Part shown: one piece after another, positions 1 through 9,167 of the stretch
Position numbering within the stretch: the first letter of the stretch is position 1
How the letters are laid out: the number at the start of each line of letters is the position of its first letter
Source: Nocardia colli
GTDB taxonomy: Bacteria; Actinomycetota; Actinomycetes; Mycobacteriales; Mycobacteriaceae
Direction of reading: 5' to 3'
DNA: 64,000 nucleotides
NCBI RefSeq assembly: GCF_008704205.1
Contig: NZ_VXLC01000032.1
Coordinates: forward strand, 1-64,000
The notes under the pieces: model-generated
What the model saw: the letters and a program-made list of their open reading frames with translations, nothing else
The model's database searches: none
What the model was told of the DNA's origin: nothing
Position numbers and translations under genes: made by a program

Positions 1-2921
1 AGCGACCCGCCGGAGGCGAACGCGTCACCGAGCCAGAAGTGATATCCGCGCGCGACCTCGTTGGCGGTGTCGGAGAAGGTCGCCGTGCCCTTGTCCGCGG
101 CGACGACCAGATAGGTGTCGTCGCCGTCGCGGCGCACTATCCGATCCGGCGGCAGCACCTCCCGGGTGATCGAATCGACGTTGTCGGTGAGATCGAGCAG
201 GCCGGACACGAACGTGCGATAGCACGAAATGCCTTCGGCCAGTAGCGCTTGCCGATCCAGTCCGGCGTCTCCGGTCGACTCCGGCGGTCGCTTCACCACG
301 AACCCACCCTTGGCTCCCGTCGGCACGATCACGGCGTTCTTCACGGTCTGCGCCTTGGCCAGGGCGAGGATCTCGGTGCGGAAGTCTTCGGTGCGGTCCG
401 ACCAGCGCAGACCGCCGCGAGCGATGGCGCCGAAGCGCAGATGGACGCCTTCTACCCGCGGCGAGTAGACGAAGATCTCGAATCGTGGCCTGGGCTCCGG
501 CAATTCGGCGATGTTGCGGGCATCGAACTTGAGCGACAGGTAGTCCAAGAAGGTTCCACCGGCGGTACGGCGAAAATGGTTGGTGCGCAGCGTCGCGGTG
601 ATCAATCCGTGTATCGCACGCAGGATGCGGTCGGTGTCCATGCTGACCACGCGATCGATCAGTGTGTGCAGCCGTCCGGTGATCCGCGCGGCCCGCTGGG
701 TCGCGGCGGGTCCGACACCGTCGACATCGAACTGGCTCTCGAACAGTCCGACGAAGGAGCGTGTGACCTCGAGGTTCGTGAGCAGTACCCGGGCCACACT
801 GGCAAAGCTGTAGGCAAACCCTATCTGCTGCAAATACTTCGCGTACGCACGAAGCACGACGACCTGCCGCCAGTTGAGCTCGCCACGCAGGACGAGCTCG
901 TTGAGCTGGTCGATTTCGCTTTGCCCGAACCACATGGCCTCGACGGCCTCGGCAACCCGCACCCGCACGTCGGGCAGGTGCGAGCCGGACGCCGGTGCGC
1001 CGCCGACGCTCACCTCGGCATCGAATGAGGCACTCGACCCGCTGGCCGGAATCCGCAGCCGAAAATCGTAGATCCACCGTTGCGCGTCGCCGGGCAGCGT
1101 GATCCGGTACGGCTGTTCGTCGACGACCTGCACGCCGAGACTGTGCAACAGTGGAAGCACCTCACTGAGCGAGACCCCGGCGCCCGCCACATACAGCGTG
1201 AATCGCCATTCGCCGCTCGGTGATTCGGCAACGCGGTACAGGTTGATGTCGATGGCGTCGCCGTCGAGGCGGAGCAGCCTGCGCAGGTCCGCCACCGCCC
1301 GCTCGGTTCCGAAGGCCTCCTGGTAATCGACCGGGAACGCGGCGGCCTGCGCCAGTGCCGCCGATTGCGCGAGCGCGGATGCCGCGACCAGCTTCGCCAC
1401 CAGCCGATCGGTCCAGGTCCGGGTCGTCGCGAACAGCAGCTCCTGTATTCGGGCACAGTTGGATTCGGAAAGGTCGACCGGCGCCGCGTCCGCGCGTGGA
1501 TACACGGTGAAGTAGACGACGGCGAGCTCCGACTCGGTGGCCCTGGCCGAATACGCGATGTGCTCGCCATCGAATTCGGCCCGCAGGATCTCGGTCATGC
1601 GCAGCCGCACCTCGGCGGAATAGCGATCGCGCGGCAGGTAGACCAGGCAGTACAGCGCGCCGCTGCGCGGATCCTGCCGGATGAACGATTGGACTTGCCG
1701 ACGCAGGCTCAAAGTCATGACGGCCGAGATGGTTTCGAACAGCGTGTGCGCGTCGGTGGCGAACAACTCGACGCGTGGGAACGACTGCATCACCTCCAGC
1801 ATGGCCTGGCCGGAAAAGGAGTTCAGGTCCAGACCTGCCCACGCGATGACCTGATGGATGCGCTGGGAGATGAGGGGAATGTCGAGGATGTTCTCGTGCA
1901 GACCGGTCACGCTGAACGTTCCGATGAACACGTGCTCGCCGCGGATCCGTCGAACGCGGCCGGCGGCCGGTTCGTCCTGCGCGGGTCCGGCGGTCTCGTA
2001 TTCGGCGATGCTGATCAGGCAATGGTGCGGCGGCCCCGGCAGCGGCGCCTCGGACGCGCCGCTGAAAACGCACAGCAGCGGGCGGTCCACCGGCCAATCC
2101 GGCAGCAAGATACCCGGCGTCGCCTGCGGGGAGAAGACGCCTAGGCCCACTTCCGGGACCGGCGCCCGATACAGTCGGCCGTCGCCGTCCTCGGTGCTGT
2201 AGTAGCCGTACCCGAGCAGATTGAAATGGTCATTTGCCAACCAGCGCAACAGATCCGCGCATGGGGCCAGCTCGGGTTCGCCAATTCGTCCGGCGACATG
2301 CTCGAGCCGCGCGGCAAGCCCGGTCATCATCGCGATCATGTGCGCGGTGTCGTCCACGGCCCGCCGGAGATCGGCGAGCAACGAGGGGAGCAGGTGCTCG
2401 ATCTGATCCACCACCCGGTCGTCGACGGCGGTGCCGAGCTGAATGTGCATCCACGATTCGGGACGACGCTGTTCGCGCCCGTTGCTCTCCGCGACGGCCG
2501 AACCGGAATCGGCGGTGATCGCCTGCAACCGGCCCCGCCGGTCCCGCGTGACGTTCAGCATCGGGTGGATCACCTCGGTGACGGTGATGCCGAGCCGGCG
2601 CAGCGCGGAGGTCACCGACTCGACCAGCAGTGGCATATCGTCGTTCACGAGCTGAATCGCTGTCCCGAGCCCGGTGCCGTCGCCGTCGCGGTATATCCGG
2701 AAGTTCGGCGTGTGCAGGTCCCGGACCATGGCCAATTCGAGATGGTGGCGCAGGATGCGCTCGGCCCGCTCGGTCGCCGTCCGCGGTGTCGCGTCCGGTG
2801 GAATCCAGCCGAAATAGAGCGCCGTCAGTTTGCTTGCATCGCCTGGGAGTTTGCCTGGCACGGAGCTGATTCCGGCGTCGGCGGGCGCCGAAGAATCGAT
2901 GCTGCGCTCTGCTTCGGTCAT
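1..2921 (-). CDS. gdh: NAD-specific glutamate dehydrogenase, large (L_180-type) form, N-terminal 973 codons
   Basis: The frame is open from an ATG at 2921 to the left edge, so the gene is cut and its 3' end is missing. The family oxidises L-glutamate to 2-oxoglutarate with NAD in the cytosol, and members are usually about 1600 residues, so roughly 40% is absent. Visible landmarks are the N-terminal regulatory region, a stretch reading RFGAIARGGLRWSDR near residue 800 and VPTGAKGGFVVK shortly after; these glycine-rich segments form the dehydrogenase core in the family. The start is supported by AGGAAG about 8 bases upstream. Several long open frames on the plus strand here are antisense artefacts of the GC-rich codon pattern. 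Confidence 0.93.
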   Translation of the reverse strand, partial: MTEAERSIDSSAPADAGISSVPGKLPGDASKLTALYFGWIPPDATPRTATERAERILRHHLELAMVRDLHTPNFRIYRDGDGTGLGTAIQLVNDDMPLLVESVTSALRRLGITVTEVIHPMLNVTRDRRGRLQAITADSGSAVAESNGREQRRPESWMHIQLGTAVDDRVVDQIEHLLPSLLADLRRAVDDTAHMIAMMTGLAARLEHVAGRIGEPELAPCADLLRWLANDHFNLLGYGYYSTEDGDGRLYRAPVPEVGLGVFSPQATPGILLPDWPVDRPLLCVFSGASEAPLPGPPHHCLISIAEYETAGPAQDEPAAGRVRRIRGEHVFIGTFSVTGLHENILDIPLISQRIHQVIAWAGLDLNSFSGQAMLEVMQSFPRVELFATDAHTLFETISAVMTLSLRRQVQSFIRQDPRSGALYCLVYLPRDRYSAEVRLRMTEILRAEFDGEHIAYSARATESELAVVYFTVYPRADAAPVDLSESNCARIQELLFATTRTWTDRLVAKLVAASALAQSAALAQAAAFPVDYQEAFGTERAVADLRRLLRLDGDAIDINLYRVAESPSGEWRFTLYVAGAGVSLSEVLPLLHSLGVQVVDEQPYRITLPGDAQRWIYDFRLRIPASGSSASFDAEVSVGGAPASGSHLPDVRVRVAEAVEAMWFGQSEIDQLNELVLRGELNWRQVVVLRAYAKYLQQIGFAYSFASVARVLLTNLEVTRSFVGLFESQFDVDGVGPAATQRAARITGRLHTLIDRVVSMDTDRILRAIHGLITATLRTNHFRRTAGGTFLDYLSLKFDARNIAELPEPRPRFEIFVYSPRVEGVHLRFGAIARGGLRWSDRTEDFRTEILALAKAQTVKNAVIVPTGAKGGFVVKRPPESTGDAGLDRQALLAEGISCYRTFVSGLLDLTDNVDSITREVLPPDRIVRRDGDDTYLVVAADKGTATFSDTANEVARGYHFWLGDAFASGGS

Positions 2922-2985
2922 CGATGACCACTTCCTAGTCTGTTGATCTACTGATATCCAATGGCCGGCAGCATTCGGGGTTTGG

Positions 2986-3711
2986 TCAGCAGACCAAGCC
3001 GGAACGCCAGACAAAGGCTTGTGCGCCGGAACGGCTCGCGAAGGGTTCGGTGCTCAGTTGCACTCGGGTATGGGGATTGGCGTAGCGCACCGAGTCCGAC
3101 GCATCGATCCCCACGAACATTCGACCGTCGCAGAGAGCGATGTTCGCCGCGCGCCATCGCCGAATGGTGTCCGCGATCTGTCCGTCGGTCGTCACGCTCA
3201 TCGTGAAGACCAGGCTCTTGTCCGCGGTGATCCCGCCCCACAGCAGGGGGTGATCGGCCGGGATGACACAGCGCTGGACGTCGCCGTCGGTGTCGACCCG
3301 CTCGCAGCTCGCGGCGGCGCCGAGCTGGCCGGGGGGCTGGACGTCACCGGACGCCGTGCTGCCGGGCGCGGCCGGCAGGTGCAGGGAGAGCGCGGGGAGC
3401 AACCGGCTGACCACGACACCGACCACGACCACAAGCACCGCAACCCCGACCAACACCACGACCGTCAGGAAAGACACGGTCCGTAGCACGGATCCCGGAT
3501 TCCGGAATCCGCGGCTTAACTGGTTCGCGACCGCCTGCACCGTGCCTTTCCACTGCCACCCGGGACGGGGGAGGACCGCGGCCTCGGCACTCGCCGGACC
3601 GGCGGTCGCGGGCAGTGGTGACGCGCAGTACTCGCATTGATCAGCGGACGGATGATTCGCATGGGAACACTGCGGGCAGATGGCGTGGGCCGGATCCTGG
3701 TCAGTGGCCAT
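2986..3711 (-). CDS. Zinc-ribbon single-pass membrane protein
   Basis: A 241-residue protein. It opens with a zinc ribbon, CPQC at residues 14-17 and CEYC at 26-29, followed by a Pro/Ala linker, then one strong membrane helix around residues 83-107 (a run of Val, Leu and Gly), then an exported-looking domain with four Cys (CERV, QRCV, ALCDG, GLVC). That predicts a cytosolic N-terminus and an outer C-terminal domain. Its ATG lies inside the last codons of the upstream gene (11-bp overlap), so the two are translationally coupled and probably act together. The outer domain is not recognised. The combination of zinc ribbon plus membrane helix is common in actinobacterial envelope proteins of unknown role. 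Confidence 0.8.
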   Translation of the reverse strand: MATDQDPAHAICPQCSHANHPSADQCEYCASPLPATAGPASAEAAVLPRPGWQWKGTVQAVANQLSRGFRNPGSVLRTVSFLTVVVLVGVAVLVVVVGVVVSRLLPALSLHLPAAPGSTASGDVQPPGQLGAAASCERVDTDGDVQRCVIPADHPLLWGGITADKSLVFTMSVTTDGQIADTIRRWRAANIALCDGRMFVGIDASDSVRYANPHTRVQLSTEPFASRSGAQAFVWRSGLVC

Positions 3712-4723
3712 TGATGACGATCGATGAGATCGCGACGGTGTTGACCCCTGGATCTCCCCGTGATTTGAGGACGGTCAGCACCACCTGACTCGCCCGTACC
3801 GGCGGCTTGAGCTCGGTGACGACCAGCGTGCGCTGATCCAGCGTGGCCTGACGGTAGAGAGATCCGTCGACGTCATCGAAGCGGTACGAAACCTCGCTTG
3901 CCGTACGGTATTTCGACCATTGATCGACGCCGTCCGAGCCGATCTTGTCCCAGCCGGGGACCAGGCCGATCGAGTCGATCTCGTAGGTCTTGCCGAGGTC
4001 GATGCGCAGCACCTGGCCGTCGACGCTGTATGCCCTGACGCAGGACCACGCCTTCCCCGGCTGGGCGTCGAACGCGTCCATCCCCGGCGTGCTGCCCGGC
4101 GGGCAATGCGACTGTGCCGAGGCGACCTTGATCCGACCGGCCGCCGGTACGGCAGCCGTCGTGGTCGCCGCCGGCGCCGCGGTCGGACCGGATCCGGCGA
4201 TGGCGAGCTTGCTCGGCTGTTCGCCGCCGCCCGACGTGATCAGCAACAGCACTACCACGACCGCTAGCGCCGCGGCGATCGTCAGCGCCACCTTCGGCTT
4301 GCGAAACTGTGCGGCGAGGGCCCGGGCGAGGTCCTGCGCGGACGCCATCGAAGCCGGCATCGCTGACCCGAGGTGCCCGGCCGGGCGTCGCGTCTCGGTG
4401 TGCTCGGCCGGTTGATCAAGTGGCGCAGCGTAATTCGACGCGAGATCCGGCATCGGCGCCGGCCCGGCCGGACCGCCGTTCAGCAGAGCGTCGATACGCT
4501 CGCTGGCGCGCGGACCGTTCGTTCGCCGACGTGGCCGAACCGAATCGGTGTCGTCAGCCTCGGCCGAGACCGGCTCGGGCGGCGGAGCACTGGCCTGCTG
4601 GTCGTCGGTGCGGCCGCTATTCGAAATACTATCGGGCGCCGTGAAGAATGGATCCTGTAGGAGTGAATCCAGAACCGCCGCCCGATGGTGTAAAAAGACA
4701 TCCTTCGGCTCATCCTCGGGCAT
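3701..4723 (-). CDS. Membrane protein with C-terminal NADase-type glycan-binding (discoidin-like) domain
   Basis: About 340 residues from the ATG at 4723 (MPEDEPKDVF). The frame is open further upstream but then overlaps the acyl-CoA dehydrogenase gene, so a longer start is unlikely; no clear Shine-Dalgarno marks this ATG. An acidic, Pro-rich cytosolic region of about 150 residues precedes one membrane helix (ALTIAAALAVVVVLLLI), then a Thr/Ala linker and a beta-rich domain starting at SHCPPGSTPG with the pattern AWSCVRAYSVDGQVLRIDLG and ending VAISSIVING. This matches the family called NADase-type glycan-binding domain, a discoidin-like fold usually placed outside the membrane. It is coupled to the zinc-ribbon gene, so the pair may sense or hold cell-wall glycans (inference). 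Confidence 0.78.
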   Translation of the reverse strand: MPEDEPKDVFLHHRAAVLDSLLQDPFFTAPDSISNSGRTDDQQASAPPPEPVSAEADDTDSVRPRRRTNGPRASERIDALLNGGPAGPAPMPDLASNYAAPLDQPAEHTETRRPAGHLGSAMPASMASAQDLARALAAQFRKPKVALTIAAALAVVVVLLLITSGGGEQPSKLAIAGSGPTAAPAATTTAAVPAAGRIKVASAQSHCPPGSTPGMDAFDAQPGKAWSCVRAYSVDGQVLRIDLGKTYEIDSIGLVPGWDKIGSDGVDQWSKYRTASEVSYRFDDVDGSLYRQATLDQRTLVVTELKPPVRASQVVLTVLKSRGDPGVNTVAISSIVINGH

Positions 4724-4767
4724 ATCGGGATCGTATCCATATAGCGGGTTATGCCGGATCGTGACTA

Positions 4768-4783
4768 TTCCCGGTAGCGAGAA
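4768..4783 (-). promoter_or_regulatory. TTCCC-N6-GGGAA-type palindrome, one mismatch
   Basis: On the minus strand it reads TTCTC-GCTACC-GGGAA and ends 44 bp before the ATG at 4723. It is one of a recurring set of palindromes in this window and lies in the gap between the acyl-CoA dehydrogenase and the glycan-binding membrane protein, suggesting that the latter has its own promoter. Confidence 0.45.
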
Positions 4784-4808
4784 CAATCCGGCACGACGGC
4801 ACGGTCGG

Positions 4809-5978
4809 CTAATTGTCCGCACGCAGTCCGAAGGTTTGCGCGATGATGTTGCGCTGGATCTCGGAAGTGCCGCCGAAAAATGTCGATCCGAGCGCGGCCC
4901 GGAGATAACGTTCCATGCCGTATTCATTCGCATACCCGTTGGCGCCCATCGCCTGCATTCCTTCCAGCGCACAGCGTTTGGCGAGTTCGGTAGCCGACAA
5001 CTTCGCCATCGATGCCTCGCGCGGGAGCGAGCGCGCGGGGTCGTCGTCCATCATCGCGGCCACGCCGTGGACGAGCAGGCGAGTCTTCGTGAGTTCGGTC
5101 GCGAGGCCGGCGAAGCGGTGTTGCTGGGCTTGGAAGCTGCCGACCGGCCTGCCGAACTGCCTGCGTTCCCGAACATAGGCCAAGGCGTCGTCGAACGCGC
5201 GCTGGGCCAATCCGAGTGAACTGGCCGCGACGATCATTCGCTCGAAGTTCAACCCGGCCACCGATTGCCGGAAGCCGGCGCCTTCCTGTCCGAGCAGTGC
5301 GTCACGGGGCACCCGGACCGCGTCGAAGGTCAGCGCACACGTGAGGTCCGGGATCGGAGTCCGGATCGGATCGATCGTCAGGCCGTCGGCGTCGCGCGGG
5401 ACAAAGATCATCGACAAACCGTCCCGGTCGCTCTCGCCCGCCGTGCGGCAGAAGACCAAGATGTGGTCGGCGACGTTCGCGAGTGAGCACCAGCGCTTCC
5501 GGCCGCTGATGACCCAGTGCGTGCCCGTGTCGTCGAGCCGGGCGCGGGTGTCGACCGCGGCGATGTCGGAACCGGCTTGCGGTTCGGTCAGTGACACCGC
5601 GAGCACGCCGCCACGAACCACGCGGCTGAAGTGATCGGCTCGCTGGGCTGCGGTCCCGAACATATTCAACGCCGCGACGACGATAAAGGTCGGAATGTAG
5701 CCGGCGATCCGGAGTTGTGCCTTGAACGCCTCCTCGGCGAACAGCGCCGCGTCGAGGAAGCCGCCGCCGGCGTGGCGGGCACCGCCGTAGCGTGGATCGA
5801 TCGTGAAGTTCCACCAGCCCCGTGCGCCGACCTCGGCGGCCAGCTCTGCCGAGTGTGGACCGCCGACGTCGGCGTCGACGTCATCGGCCGTCGCGGCGGT
5901 CGTGCAGTGGTCACGAATCTCGTGCACAAGTCTGCGCTGCCGGTGCGAAAGCAGGAGTTCGCCGAGTTCGCCGGTCAT
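4809..5978 (-). CDS. Acyl-CoA dehydrogenase
   Basis: 389 residues, full length for the family: FAD-dependent alpha,beta-dehydrogenation of an acyl-CoA. Visible are VSLTEPQAGSDIAAVDTRA in the middle domain, the flavin and substrate segment WVISGRKRWCS, ERRQFGRPVGSFQAQQHRFA in the C-terminal helical domain, and near the end FFGGTSEIQRNIIAQ. At the position where many members have the catalytic Glu (E-G-T) this protein has Gly (G-G-T), a variant frequent in actinobacterial FadE proteins, so the catalytic base may sit elsewhere or in a partner subunit. The ATG overlaps the stop of the preceding small membrane gene as ATGA, so the two are co-translated. The substrate is not predictable. Confidence 0.9.
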   Translation of the reverse strand: MTGELGELLLSHRQRRLVHEIRDHCTTAATADDVDADVGGPHSAELAAEVGARGWWNFTIDPRYGGARHAGGGFLDAALFAEEAFKAQLRIAGYIPTFIVVAALNMFGTAAQRADHFSRVVRGGVLAVSLTEPQAGSDIAAVDTRARLDDTGTHWVISGRKRWCSLANVADHILVFCRTAGESDRDGLSMIFVPRDADGLTIDPIRTPIPDLTCALTFDAVRVPRDALLGQEGAGFRQSVAGLNFERMIVAASSLGLAQRAFDDALAYVRERRQFGRPVGSFQAQQHRFAGLATELTKTRLLVHGVAAMMDDDPARSLPREASMAKLSATELAKRCALEGMQAMGANGYANEYGMERYLRAALGSTFFGGTSEIQRNIIAQTFGLRADN

Positions 5979-6187
5979 CCGGCCGCGAGCACCGAGACGA
6001 TGAGGAAGGCGAATGCGATGACGGTGACGCCGAGACGAACGAGGCGGAACACCTTCCAGAAGGAGTGCGGACCGTCGGCGTTCGTTTCGGGAAGTCCGCG
6101 ATCGGTGGAGATTGCCCAGGCGCCACCGGTAGCGAGTCCGCCGGAAAAGAGCATCAATGCGGTCGTGAATTGGCTGAAACCTGACAC
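5975..6187 (-). CDS. Small two-helix membrane protein
   Basis: About 70 residues: one hydrophobic helix near the N-terminus (TTALMLFSGGLATGGAWAI), a short polar loop, then a second helix (LGVTVIAFAFLIVSVLAAG) ending at the C-terminus. An ATG exists at 6193, but the AGGAGG box lies only one base before it; the GTG at 6187 is about 7 bases from the same box and is the better start. Its TGA overlaps the ATG of the acyl-CoA dehydrogenase gene. The two helices and the coupling suggest a membrane partner of that enzyme, but no family is recognised. Confidence 0.72.
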   Translation of the reverse strand: MSGFSQFTTALMLFSGGLATGGAWAISTDRGLPETNADGPHSFWKVFRLVRLGVTVIAFAFLIVSVLAAG

Positions 6188-6502
6188 AGACATGCCTCCT
6201 GCATAGGCCCCGGCACTACACCGAGAGCCGAGGTCGATGTTCGCCGAAGTAAACAGTCTGGCAGTGCTGGAGGCGTCTTCTCATCGCTGGGAATCCGACC
6301 GATCACCGAAGCCTTCTGTATCCCCAACATTGGGAACGGGGCGCGGAACTTTTCACGTAGCATTTACCGCGCACTCCGGCAATTCGAGCTCCGTGTGCAA
6401 GGTCACACGCTAATCGCGGTACGCCGGATTTGCCGAACCCCTCAATGATGATCGCCGGTTTGCCTAAATGTGCGGAAATCGGCAGAACGACAGGAAATCT
6501 CC
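6188..6502. other. Divergent intergenic region with palindrome at 6321-6336
   Basis: A 315-bp gap between a minus-strand and a plus-strand gene with no convincing coding sequence. It holds one member of the recurring palindrome set (TCCCC-AACATT-GGGAA, 6321-6336), 166 bp before the plus-strand ATG. No clear terminator or riboswitch was seen. Confidence 0.6.
6321..6336. promoter_or_regulatory. TTCCC-N6-GGGAA-type palindrome, one mismatch
   Basis: Reads TCCCC-AACATT-GGGAA. It could serve either of the two divergent genes that flank it. Confidence 0.5.
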
Positions 6503-7048
6503 ATGGAAATCAAAAAGCTGGTAGCCACTTCGGTGCTGGCGATCGCCGCCACCGGCATCGCCGCCGTCACCGCGCACGGTGAGGCCGGGATGGCAACGAC
6601 CATCAGCGGGGTCGACGGTCCGATCAGCTACACGGCGGCGCTGGCCCAGGACTATTCGAAGGCCACCGTCGGGCTGGCGTCGGGGACATTCGCGCTGTCG
6701 CCGGACCGGTCGGCAGTCGATGTGCTGGCCGACAACGGCGAGGTCGTCGGCGCGATCCCGACAACGATGCGCACCGAGGCCGGACAGCAGGTCTCGGTCA
6801 CACCGGAATTGAACAGCACCGCAACAACATTGACCCTCACGCCGGTGAACGGCCCGGTGCCCGGGGCGGCCGACTCGGCGCAGGCTGTTGCCTTGAAGTC
6901 CATCGGAGACGCGGGAACGACCGTGGCGGGCGTCCTCATCGGCTGCGCGATCGGCGCTTTGATCGGCATCCTGTTCGTCCTGGTCGGCCTTCCGATCGGC
7001 TGTGTCCTCGGCGGCATTCTCGGCGGCATCGTCGGCGCCAATCAGTGA
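6503..7048 (+). CDS. Secreted or membrane-anchored protein with C-terminal glycine zipper
   Basis: 181 residues from the ATG at 6503, chosen because AGGAAA lies 8 bases upstream. A signal peptide (residues 1-25, KK then LVATSVLAIAATGIAAV) is followed by a soluble beta-rich domain of about 110 residues and then a hydrophobic C-terminus rich in Gly and small residues (VLIGCAIGALIGILFVLVG, IGCVLGGILGGIVGANQ), with GC pairs repeated. This Gly-zipper end can insert in membranes or self-associate. It has the same architecture as the protein encoded at 21766-22467, so the two are paralogues. Function unknown; it may belong to the cell envelope. Confidence 0.8.
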   Translation: MEIKKLVATSVLAIAATGIAAVTAHGEAGMATTISGVDGPISYTAALAQDYSKATVGLASGTFALSPDRSAVDVLADNGEVVGAIPTTMRTEAGQQVSVTPELNSTATTLTLTPVNGPVPGAADSAQAVALKSIGDAGTTVAGVLIGCAIGALIGILFVLVGLPIGCVLGGILGGIVGANQ

Positions 7049-7073
7049 CGCGCGGTTCCGGGCGGCGTACAGC

Positions 7074-8069
7074 ATGATCACATCGTTTGCGGCCTCGCTG
7101 ATCTCGGTCGCCTATCCGGAGATCAAGCTCGGGTATGAGAACTTGCTGCGCACGTTCCGTGCCGATTCGTCGATGCGGGACAGCATCGGCCGCGTGGGGC
7201 CGGCGGCAATCCTGGTCAGCGATGAACCAGCCATAGTCGCGCTACAGAAAACGAACAGGGAGTTCGTCACCGATGCCGAAATACGTGCGGAAAGGTTGCT
7301 GCGGGACGCGATAGGGCAACGTTACCCAGGTCACACCCTGACCGGCGAGGAGCTGCCCGTCCAAGCCCGCGGGGATGAGTGGGTGTGGAGCATTGATCCG
7401 GTGGACGGCACCAGTGCGATGATCCGGTCGGCCATTATGCAGGCATATGGTCTGCCGATTCCGGAACCCGCACCGGCATTCGGAATCAGCATCGGTGTTC
7501 TCCATGGCAACGAAGCGGTGTGTGGCGTCATCGCTGAGCTGTTACCCCGCCACGACAGCCTCGAGCTCGGCCGCGTCTGGGTAGGCAGTGTCGATACCCC
7601 TGCGCTGTGCGACGGACGGGCAGTACAGGCCAGGGCGGCCACATCCTTGAACGAGGCGGTCCTGGCCTGCACGGTGCCGGAGATAATGTTCTCGACGCCT
7701 GAGCGGTGGAGTGGTTTTCAAGCTCTCGCCGATGCCACCCGCTCGGTGGTGACCGACCAGAATTGTATCGGTTTCATGGGACTGCTGGACGGGACGGTCG
7801 ATATCGTCTGCGAGCGTGATCTGCTGTTGCCCGATGCCGCGGCAGTGGTGCCGATTCTGCGCAGTGCCGGAATAACGGTGACCGATCATGACGGATATCT
7901 GGTCGAGTTCGACGCGACGGCCCGGAAAGGCGAGTATTGCCTATTGGCCGCTCGGCCGGAACTGCATCGCGACGCGGTAGTCATGCATCGGCGGGGCGTT
8001 CCACGCTGGAACAACCGATTTCCCGGAGTGGATTCGACCGGCCTCGGATACGTAAGAAAGGTGGATTGA
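7074..8069 (+). CDS. Inositol monophosphatase-family phosphatase, HisN-like
   Basis: 331 residues from the ATG at 7074; the frame is open upstream, but that part overlaps the preceding gene. It has all metal-binding signatures of the Mg-dependent IMPase fold: GEE at residues 91-93, DPVDGTS at 108-114, and LLLPDAAAVVPILRSAGI near the end in place of the usual WDxAA. The C-terminal half resembles histidinol-phosphate phosphatase (HisN type), a known branch of this family. The next gene is a HisC-like aminotransferase 3 bp away, which supports action on an amino-alcohol phosphate. An insert around residues 120-135 (AYGLPIPEPAPAF) is unusual. Whether it serves histidine or another pathway is open. 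Confidence 0.85.
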   Translation: MITSFAASLISVAYPEIKLGYENLLRTFRADSSMRDSIGRVGPAAILVSDEPAIVALQKTNREFVTDAEIRAERLLRDAIGQRYPGHTLTGEELPVQARGDEWVWSIDPVDGTSAMIRSAIMQAYGLPIPEPAPAFGISIGVLHGNEAVCGVIAELLPRHDSLELGRVWVGSVDTPALCDGRAVQARAATSLNEAVLACTVPEIMFSTPERWSGFQALADATRSVVTDQNCIGFMGLLDGTVDIVCERDLLLPDAAAVVPILRSAGITVTDHDGYLVEFDATARKGEYCLLAARPELHRDAVVMHRRGVPRWNNRFPGVDSTGLGYVRKVD

Positions 8070-8072
8070 GGC

Positions 8073-9167
8073 ATGGACGAGATCATGCACTTGGTGCGCC
8101 CTGCGATCGCCAAGATGACACCCTACAGCTCGGCGCGCACCGAGGGTAGCCAGATCGCGATGCGCATCCGGCTCGATGCGAACGAAAGTCCCTACCCGCC
8201 GTACCCCGCGGGCGCGGACCAGTACGAGCTGAATCGCTACCCGGAGGGGCAACCGGAACAGCTACTCGATACCTTCGCGGATTTCTACGGAGTTCCGCGC
8301 GACCGGCTGTTGTTCACCAGGGGTGCGGACGAAGCCATCGATCTGCTGGTCCGTGGGTTCTGCACGGAAGGAATCGATGCCATACTTCAGGCTTCGCCGA
8401 CCTTCGCAATGTATGCCCATTCGGCGCAGGTTCAAGGTGTCGATATAGTCGACGTCCCGCTCGTGTCGCCCGATTTCCAGCTCGATGTCGCCGGCATACT
8501 CGCCGCCCGTGACGAGCATCCGAATATCAAGCTGCTGTTCTTCTGCTCACCGAACAATCCGACCGGAAACCTGCTCGAACGCAACGACATACTCAGCATC
8601 GCCACCGCATTGACCGGAAAGTCGATCATCGTGGTAGACGAGCTCTATCTCGATTACTCGGGCACCGACTCGCTCGCCGCGGTCCTGTCGGACTGCCCCA
8701 ATATCGTTGTCCTGCGATCGATGTCCAAGGAATACAGCTTGGCGGGCGAGCGCTTCGGGATCACCATCGCGAATCCGGAGATCATCAGCGTTCTGGGTCG
8801 CATGCTGGCCCCGTACTCACTCACGCAAACCGCGATTCGGGCCGTCGCCCAGGCCATGACGCCGGACGGTCTGGCCTACGCCAGGGCCAATATCGCGAAT
8901 ATTCTGGACGAACGTTGGCGAGTATCGCAGGCGCTGGCCGCCTCTCCGGTGGTCGTCAAGGTCTTCCTGAGCGATGCCAACTTCCTGCTCGTGGAGGTGG
9001 ACGATGCGCGGCGGCTCGTCCGGGTGATGCAGGAGAACGGCATAAAGATCCGCGATCGCAGCACCATGCACGGCACCGGCAACTGCGTACGCATCTCGAT
9101 CGGTACGCCTGCGGAGAACGATGCGATGCTCTCGGTGCTCGAATGCTACTCCGAGGAGTGGGGTTGA
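8073..9167 (+). CDS. Histidinol-phosphate aminotransferase-like PLP enzyme
   Basis: 364 residues, typical of fold-type I aminotransferases of the HisC branch. Residues 35-39 read DANES; SPNNPTG is at 159-165, DELY at 189-192, and the Schiff-base lysine is K219 in SMSKEYSLAGER. The C-terminal part carries NCVRISIGTPAEN, matching the substrate-carboxylate or phosphate arginine of the family. HisC converts imidazole acetol phosphate plus glutamate to histidinol phosphate in the cytosol. The gene begins 3 bp after the HisN-like gene, and its stop overlaps the next start. No other his gene is in the window, so this may be a specialised homologue rather than the housekeeping enzyme. Confidence 0.87.
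   Translation: MDEIMHLVRPAIAKMTPYSSARTEGSQIAMRIRLDANESPYPPYPAGADQYELNRYPEGQPEQLLDTFADFYGVPRDRLLFTRGADEAIDLLVRGFCTEGIDAILQASPTFAMYAHSAQVQGVDIVDVPLVSPDFQLDVAGILAARDEHPNIKLLFFCSPNNPTGNLLERNDILSIATALTGKSIIVVDELYLDYSGTDSLAAVLSDCPNIVVLRSMSKEYSLAGERFGITIANPEIISVLGRMLAPYSLTQTAIRAVAQAMTPDGLAYARANIANILDERWRVSQALAASPVVVKVFLSDANFLLVEVDDARRLVRVMQENGIKIRDRSTMHGTGNCVRISIGTPAENDAMLSVLECYSEEWG

Noticed and set aside
249..1028. Long plus-strand reading frame of 259 codons opposite the glutamate dehydrogenase
   Set aside because: Antisense to clear glutamate dehydrogenase coding sequence; low-complexity Arg/Gly/Asp composition and no ribosome site.
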